Source of the DNA: Mytilus edulis
Taxonomy: Eukaryota; Mollusca; Bivalvia; Mytilida; Mytilidae
Assembly: GCF_963676685.1 (NCBI RefSeq)
Contig: NC_092344.1
Coordinates: 100,532,749 to 100,596,748 of the forward strand
Direction: 5' to 3'
DNA length: 64,000 nucleotides
Shown here: in pieces, positions 58,217 to 64,000 of the stretch
Numbering within the stretch: position 1 is the first letter of the stretch
Layout: every line of letters begins with the position of its first letter
Position numbers and translations under genes: made by a program
The notes under the pieces: model-generated
The model's input: only the letters and a program-made list of their open reading frames with translations
Databases searched by the model: none
Told to the model about the DNA's origin: nothing

Positions 58217-58460
58217 CCCACCCATCCCTCCTCTTATATTTTTTCGATACTGCTGTTTTATGTCTTATTTTACAGATTTCTGCTTGTTTTTAACCTCAAC
58301 ATAGAACTCCTGTCACGGCTTCTGGATTTACAACTCTTCGCCAGTCTATAAACACAATTAACCACATTATGCCGTCCATCTGACGAGTGATAACGGATTA
58401 ACAGTCATAGTGAATCGATAAATAATGTTATGACAGTCTTTTAGAAGAGTTCATCACTAG

Positions 58461-58807
58461 GGCGGACTTTATAGGCTGCACCAGTACCGATGAACTTGAT
58501 TTATCACTGTATTATTATTTCATTTAGAACATTAATCCAGGTTATCTTTATTTTCACCTCAAACGAAATTTCTCATGTTGATTTTGGACATCTGTTGCCA
58601 GGGTTCAATTCAGCACCCCATTATTTCAAAATTTTCATTTCATTTTAGTTTTTATTTGAATTTTGAATTTTATTTATCTATTTTATTTGCATTTTATTTA
58701 CGGTTGCCCAAAGACCCTTTGTTTGTGGGTTGGTAACCGACAGAAGCCATGATCTTACTTCGCCAATAAAATATATTTTGACTTTAATAACGTCTTCTCT
58801 CTTATAA
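58461..58807. repeat. 347-bp direct repeat, copy 2
   Basis: Second copy, 821 bp from the first. The 474 bp between the two holds the 231-bp repeat and about 240 bp of unassigned DNA. Confidence 0.85.
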
Positions 58808-59009
58808 CTATAATAATAATTCGAACTTGCACAGGATGATACTTCTGAATCTTTAGTAACAAGTTAATTCTATATTATAAAACATATTATATCTTATTCA
58901 TGTGTTCTGTCCAGGTTTAACTATTATCTTCATCACCACCATTTTTTCCGGGCATTACCTTTTCTATCTACTCATTAGATTGAAATATATATTTATTACA
59001 AAGGCTTTG

Positions 59010-59385
59010 TCGTTACCCAATGACCATTCTTTCGTGGATTGGGCCTAGTACTTCCATGTACACCAGTCGATGTAGATGTGGGGTGGCTCCTATTAAACTG
59101 GAAACTGGGAGGTATGAAAATCTGCCGCTGGAAGAGAGATGTTGTTTTAATTGTTTTAATACTGTCGAAGATGAATATCATGTTATTTTACATTGTCCTG
59201 TTTAAAATGATCTTAGACAAGTTGTTTTTACTGAGTCTCTAACAATTGATGAACATTTTAATAGTTTTACAGATTGTCAGAAAATGTTATTTCTATTTTC
59301 GAATCAAGATATTATAAGACTATGTGCCAAAACCTGTAATTTCATTCTTAAAAGACGTCGAGAAGTTTTATATTGTAAATAATAA
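59010..59385 (+). pseudogene. LINE C-terminal fragment with zinc-knuckle
   Basis: Plus strand: RCRCGVAPIKLETGRYENLP, LEERCCFNCFNTVEDEYHVI, LHCPV, then a TAA, NDLRQVVFTESLTIDEHF and a natural end ILKRRREVLYCK. C-terminal cysteine-rich block typical of RTE/jockey-type LINEs. One in-frame stop at 59203; 5' part missing. Related in type, not sequence, to 47219-47836. Confidence 0.7.
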
Positions 59386-59449
59386 TTGAATACTTTAGTT
59401 GTATAATTTAATTATAATGGTATAATTTTACCATTCAAGTTTAAAATTG

Positions 59450-59740
59450 AGAATGGAAATGGGGAATGTGTCAAAGAGACAACAACCCGACCAAATAAAA
59501 AAACAACAGCAGAGGGTCACCAACAAGTCTTCAATGTAGCGAGCAATTCCCGCACCCGGAGGCGTCCTTCAGCTGGCCCCTAAACAAATATATACTAGTC
59601 CAGTGATAATGAACGCCATACTAATTTCCAAATTGTACACAAGAAACTAAAATTAAAATAATACAAGACTAACAAAGGCTAGAGGCTCCTGACTTGGGAC
59701 AGGCGCAAGAATGCGGCTATATTTATTATGTACATATACA
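59450..59740. repeat. Interspersed repeat with 'agagacaacaacccgacca'
   Basis: About 290 bp; reads ggaatgtgtcaaagagacaa to ctcctgacttgggacaggcg. The last part matches 41865-41890 and 42645-42655. Non-coding. Confidence 0.55.
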
Positions 59741-59984
59741 TATTGTTTTAGTTGATTATCGTCTCTCATAAATCTGTACAGATTGGCTTATGTATACAAA
59801 ATGTATCTTTTATAAATGTATTGTGTAATTTTATACATAAGGTGAGACGTAAATAAAATATTGAATTGAATTGAATCTTATATATTTACATCAGATACAA
59901 TTTTTACGATTTTTAATTTTACTCAAATCAGGCCACAAGTCTGTTTATCCATCAACTCGCACAGATGTAGAAACTTCTGTTTTA

Positions 59985-60600
59985 ATATTTATGAGTCTTG
60001 TGTGGACGAGGCGCGTTTTTGGCGTATTAAATTGTAAACCTGATGCTTTTTGTTATTCATTAATCATGTGTTTCTTTGTCTAATACGTTTTCCTATTTAT
60101 TTGTATTATAGTCCTGTAATATTATGTTGTCATTTCTATGTTATATTTAACATTGCCATTAAAGTGCGAGGTTTGGCATGCCACAAAACCAGGTTCAACC
60201 CACCATTTTTTCCTTTAAAAATGTCCTGTACCAAGTCAGGAATATGGCCATTGTTATATTATAGTTCGTTTCTGTGTGTGTTACAATTTAACGTTGCGTC
60301 GTTTGTTTTCTCTTATTTTTGAGTGTAAATTGACATTGCGATAAGACGTGTCACGGTACTTGTCTATCCCAAATTCATGTATTTGGTTTTGATGTTATAT
60401 TTGTTATTATCGTGGGATTTTGTCTGATGCATGGTCCGTTTCTGTGTGTGTTAGTTACATTGTAGTGTTGTGTCGTTGTTCTCCTCTTATATTTATGCGT
60501 TTCCCTCAGTTTTAGTTTGTTACCCCGATTTAGTTTTTTGTCCATGGATTTATGAGTTTGAACAGCGGTATACTACTGTTGCCTTTATTTAAGTCTAGAA
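59985..60600 (+). repeat. 615-bp repeat, plus-strand copy
   Basis: Counterpart of 50985-51600. Begins in a truncated hammerhead (ATGAGTC...GACGAGGCGCG) and ends at gttgcctttatt. Confidence 0.85.
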
Positions 60601-61339
60601 GTCTGAATAAGATTTTTTATATTAAGGCACGGTACTTTTCCCAACATTTACCACGCTGGTACAGATAGATGTTACAGAAAAATGTGTGAAAGGAAACTGC
60701 TAAGTTTGGCGTAAAAATACCAGTATTAATTAATATTGGAACTATCTAATATGGCTTTCCATGTTTAATCAAGATATGCTTTGTCTTCTTAGTATAACAT
60801 CTATATACAAGTGACTGATTCAAAAGCATATTTTTGCAGTGGTTATATAAGGTGCTTAACATTTATTTTTTGCGAATAAATATTTCAGGGAGGTCATATA
60901 CTAACATGATCCATGAGATATCTTACCTGATTAACATTTGGACATGGACATCACATTAAAGAAGGACTTTAGGGAATTTTTCACAATAATAACTCTTCAA
61001 ATGATATTCATAAGGGATCACATTATACAAACCCCTTGGTTCGGTTGTATAATAAAGTGTTTACATGAAAGCCTACTATTAAAACCTTCAACACATGGCT
61101 CAAGGTGCTTGAACACACCAATGGGTGCCTTAATCTGATACAAACACTTTTTAACATCAACCACACTGACGCTCTTAGTTTGAATGAACCAATGACAATT
61201 ACTATAGTAAAACACATTACATTTCTTAGTATTGTCACTGTGCGGTTTTGTATCTTTAAACAGTAAAATAGTTTTAGTCTTACACGGTTATTTAGATTCT
61301 AAACTCATCGGAAACGTCTGAACAAAAAATCATTCAGTC
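60601..61339. other. No gene recognised
   Basis: Short frames near 60938-61238 overlap on both strands and show no motif. Confidence 0.45.
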
Positions 61340-61460
61340 ATGTTTATAGATATTGGAAGATGTGGTGTGAGTGCCAATTAGACAACTCTCCATCCAAATA
61401 ACAATTTATAAAAGTAAACCATTATAGGTCAATGTACGGCCTTCAACACGGAGCTTTTTG
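61340..61460 (-). repeat. Interspersed repeat, 'gatgtggtgtgagtgcc' family
   Basis: Matches 7240-7400 and 9765-9920 (accattataggtcaa...cttcaacacggag). Confidence 0.65.
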
Positions 61461-61599
61461 TAAATGTTCAGGCTAATTCACTGCGGTAAATACATTACTA
61501 TGCAGACAAATTGATTGCAGTCAATTCAGTACTGTTCGGAACATTTCAGTTTGATGTTGATGTGTTCATGTAAATAACAAGTATTATACCTTGCTTTAA

Positions 61600-61800
61600 T
61601 TAAAGTGGGGGTATACCGTTTTACTTCTCTCTGTCTGTCAGTCCTTATATCCCATTTTTCGTCGCATCTTTCCCGTGAACAAAATTACAGGGATTTCTGA
61701 AATTTGATTTCAGTGTATATATGAGTCAGATCTAACATATGATGGGTTTTCAGATTCACCACTCAACAACTTCTGGTTTACTGTATACTTTTAGCGAAGG
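61600..61800 (+). repeat. Single divergent unit of the 168-bp repeat
   Basis: gggggtataccgttttac, a gtctgtcagtcc tract, gggatttctgaaatttgatt and ttttcagattcaccactca: the same order as 63095-63310. Confidence 0.65.
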
Positions 61801-62591
61801 AGGTATCATAAGTAAGCAGTAGTTCAAAGGTTCACTTGTTGTAGTTTCAGAAGTCTAAACATAGACTAAAAGACAGAAAATGACTAAATCTAAATAATTT
61901 ACTGTTAATTCTATTAACGGGGCATTATCTGTCAAAATGATGATCATCGATTTGACTGATATTATCTTATTTTTAAAATAAATAACATATATTAAAACTT
62001 AAATAATAAACGACAAAAGGTCCATAAAGAAACAATTGACTACAGTTACCATTGTTCGAATCCAGTAGTCTTATTTTTGTCCACGGAGTAGTGTTTTTAG
62101 ATTAGAATTATTAACCCTGTTTTTCTCTCGATAATACGCCTGATTATTATGTTGATTTGCAATAAGATTTGCATTTTTGCTAATGCCTAATCGTTGTTTT
62201 ATTAGTTTGTTTCACCGACATATACCTATTTGTAAAGGTTACATTCTTATCAGTAAACAATATAAGCTTATTATACAATTTAGATCACAGAAAAAAATGA
62301 TGAAGTAGTTTACGTATTAGATAATTCAGCAAAGTCTATCAAGATTTGACAGTTTTTGCAGCTTTTAATAAGTTTTAAATGTAATAATGATGCAGTGTTG
62401 TTTAGAGTTGAGATCAACATGTCTTTGACTGAAAAACTACACGGTTATGTTCGAAGATTAGAAGAATGATCTAATATTACTATAGTTGTTTTTCATGTCT
62501 GGTGATAAATATACATCTATATAAGACGATGCTGTGTCTGTGATTAGGTATGTGTCCTATTTTGTATCACGGCGATGACCTAGCCTGAATC
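61801..62591. other. No gene recognised
   Basis: AT-rich, nothing identified on either strand. Confidence 0.45.
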
Positions 62592-63010
62592 GTTGCGATC
62601 TTTTAAATTGCATACATTGTCATTTATGGTAACAAAGGAACACTTGGTATAGCAAATGACACCGTGTACCTAATAACGTTTGTATCGGGCCTTGTTTTTT
62701 TACTCGGGGCGTTGAACCTGAATGTTGCAATTTTATTAGTTTCATGGACTTATGTCCGATGATAAGGACATCTGCCATTTCAGACGACATTATATCCTTG
62801 ATTAGATCAATGTCGTTTTGTTTAATCAGGACAACGGCCGATCCTATTTGTTGCGATCTTCTTATTTTCATGCATTGTCGTTTCTAGTGATAAAGGACAC
62901 ATTCTTTCTTCAGACGAAACCATGTTCTTCATAACGATTGTGTCCGATTTTTTTTTACTGTGGGACGCCATTATTCGTTGCGATCTTCTTAATTTCATAC
63001 ACACAGTCTT
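62592..63010. repeat. Degenerate tandem repeat, period about 128 bp
   Basis: ttgcgatctt-type starts at 62592, about 62725, 62852 and 62978, each followed by ttcat.ca and, further on, a tgtccg or aggac block. Two minus-strand frames (62620-62871, 62822-63025) with RRSQ starts only mirror the repeat. Confidence 0.6.
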
Positions 63011-63089
63011 GTAATACAGGAACATCTTATATATTAGACTTGAAACACAGTTTAATTCTATTGTTATTTCTTTAAGTATAGTCTAATTA

Positions 63090-64000
63090 TACCCCCGCCT
63101 AAAAAAAAGAGGGGGGGTATACTGTTTTACCTCTGTCTGTCCATTCATTCATCCTTCCGTAAGTCCGTCAGTCCGTCCGTCCCATGAATATTTTTAAAGT
63201 CGCATTTTTCTCAGGAACTACAATACAAAGATTTCTGAAATTTGGTTTCAGGGTTTATATTAGTCAGCTATACTGTGTGATGCGTTTTCAGATTCATCAC
63301 TCGTCATGTTAACCGAATACTTGTATGATTTAACACATGATAGCCAAGTTGAAAATTTTCATCACATTTTTCTCAGGAACTACAATACAAGGATTTCTGA
63401 AATTTGATTTCAGGGTTTATATAAGTCAGCTATACTGTGTGATGCGTTTTCAGATTCATCACTCGACAACTTCATGCTTACCGAACACTTGTATGATTTT
63501 ACACATGATAGCCTAGTTGAAAATTTTCGTCACATTTTTCTCAGGAACTACAATACAAGGATTTCTGAAATTTGGTTTCAGGGTTGATATTAGTCAGCTA
63601 TACTGTGTGATGCGTTTTCAGATCATTCATCACTCGACAACTTCGTGTTTACCGAACACGTGTATGATTTAACACATGATAGCCAAGTTGACAATTTTCG
63701 TCACATTTTTCTCAGGAACTACAATACAAGGATTTCTGAAATTTAGTTTCAGGGTTTATATAAGTCAGCTATACTGTGTGATGCGTTTTCAGATTCATCA
63801 CTCGACAACTTCATGGTTACCGAACACTTTTATGATTTTACACATGATAGCCAAGTTGACAATTTTCGTCACATTTCTCTCAGGAACTACAATACAAGGG
63901 TTTCTGAAATTTGGTTTCAGGATTTATATAAATCAGCTATACCGTGAGATGCGTTTTCAGAGTCATCCCTCGACAACTTACTGTTAACCGAACACTTGCA
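63090..64000 (+). repeat. Tandem array, period about 168 bp, running off the window
   Basis: tcaggaactacaatacaa occurs at 63211, 63373, 63541, 63712 and 63880 (steps of 162, 168, 171, 168). Each unit has gatttctgaaattt, a cagctatactgtg block and cacatgatagcc. The 103-codon frame at 63676-63987 is just the repeat. Confidence 0.8.

Noticed and set aside
57640..58807. Complete LTR retrotransposon with 347-bp LTRs
   Set aside because: Ends are not TG...CA, no primer binding site is seen after the left copy, no target duplication and no coding content. Left as direct repeats.
62620..63025. Two RRSQ-starting minus-strand ORFs as a small gene family
   Set aside because: They mirror the 128-bp tandem repeat and are not alike beyond it.
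63676..63987. 103-codon ORF at the right edge
   Set aside because: It is an open frame through the 168-bp tandem array; neighbouring units have stops.

Overview
The window is eukaryotic DNA, AT-rich and almost entirely made of transposable elements. It looks like a bivalve mollusc and probably a mussel-type genome. That is inference from several repeat families I associate with bivalves, such as the family ending in a 'cataccacatcttc' motif and the hammerhead-bearing family with 'agacgaaacgcgcgtctgg'. I find no host protein gene I can defend and no rRNA, CRISPR or bacterial gene structure. Codable stretches are transposon genes, intact or broken.

Layout. 1-6.7 kb: a dead L1/Tx1-like LINE on the minus strand, split by a well-preserved 4,804-bp tyrosine-recombinase (Ngaro/PAT-type) retrotransposon at 1524-6327. 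It has gag-RT-RNase H and recombinase genes and split direct repeats A1...B1-A2...B2. 7-11.8 kb: a 2.5-kb tandem duplication of old retroelement debris. 11.8-17.6 kb: a broken hAT transposase gene on the minus strand with an internal tandem duplication, whose junction holds another LINE; that LINE holds a Helitron-like insert. 19-20 kb: an RT relic and a short MITE. 22.75-23.42 kb: a tandem 351-bp repeat carrying two identical hammerhead ribozymes, the layout of a retrozyme. 25.2-36.6 kb: three PIF/Harbinger-type elements, one abutting and two nested. The innermost (28386-36298) has a DDE transposase on the plus strand and a six-exon MADF/Myb-like gene on the minus strand, converging, with a Tc1/mariner copy inside one intron.

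36.6-42.7 kb: unassigned DNA, then a cluster of tRNA-headed SINE-like repeats in both orientations plus a third hammerhead-bearing monomer (41045-41418). 43-46 kb: retroelement debris, 120-bp tandem repeats and a clean hAT MITE with an 8-bp target duplication. 46-49.7 kb: LINE 3' remains and an inverted repeat family. 50-60.6 kb: mostly unassigned DNA, a 615-bp repeat present twice in opposite orientation, and two sets of apparently identical direct repeats (347 bp and 231 bp). 61-64 kb: degenerate tandem arrays with periods near 128 and 168 bp.

The most interesting system is the hammerhead/retrozyme family. Three copies fold into complete type I hammerheads with a very short stem III. Between the 22.8-kb and 41.1-kb copies there are paired base changes in stems I and II and in a separate hairpin. 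At least six more copies are decayed. The second is the Harbinger stack, where two non-autonomous elements appear to keep relic first exons of the two genes that the full-length neighbour encodes.
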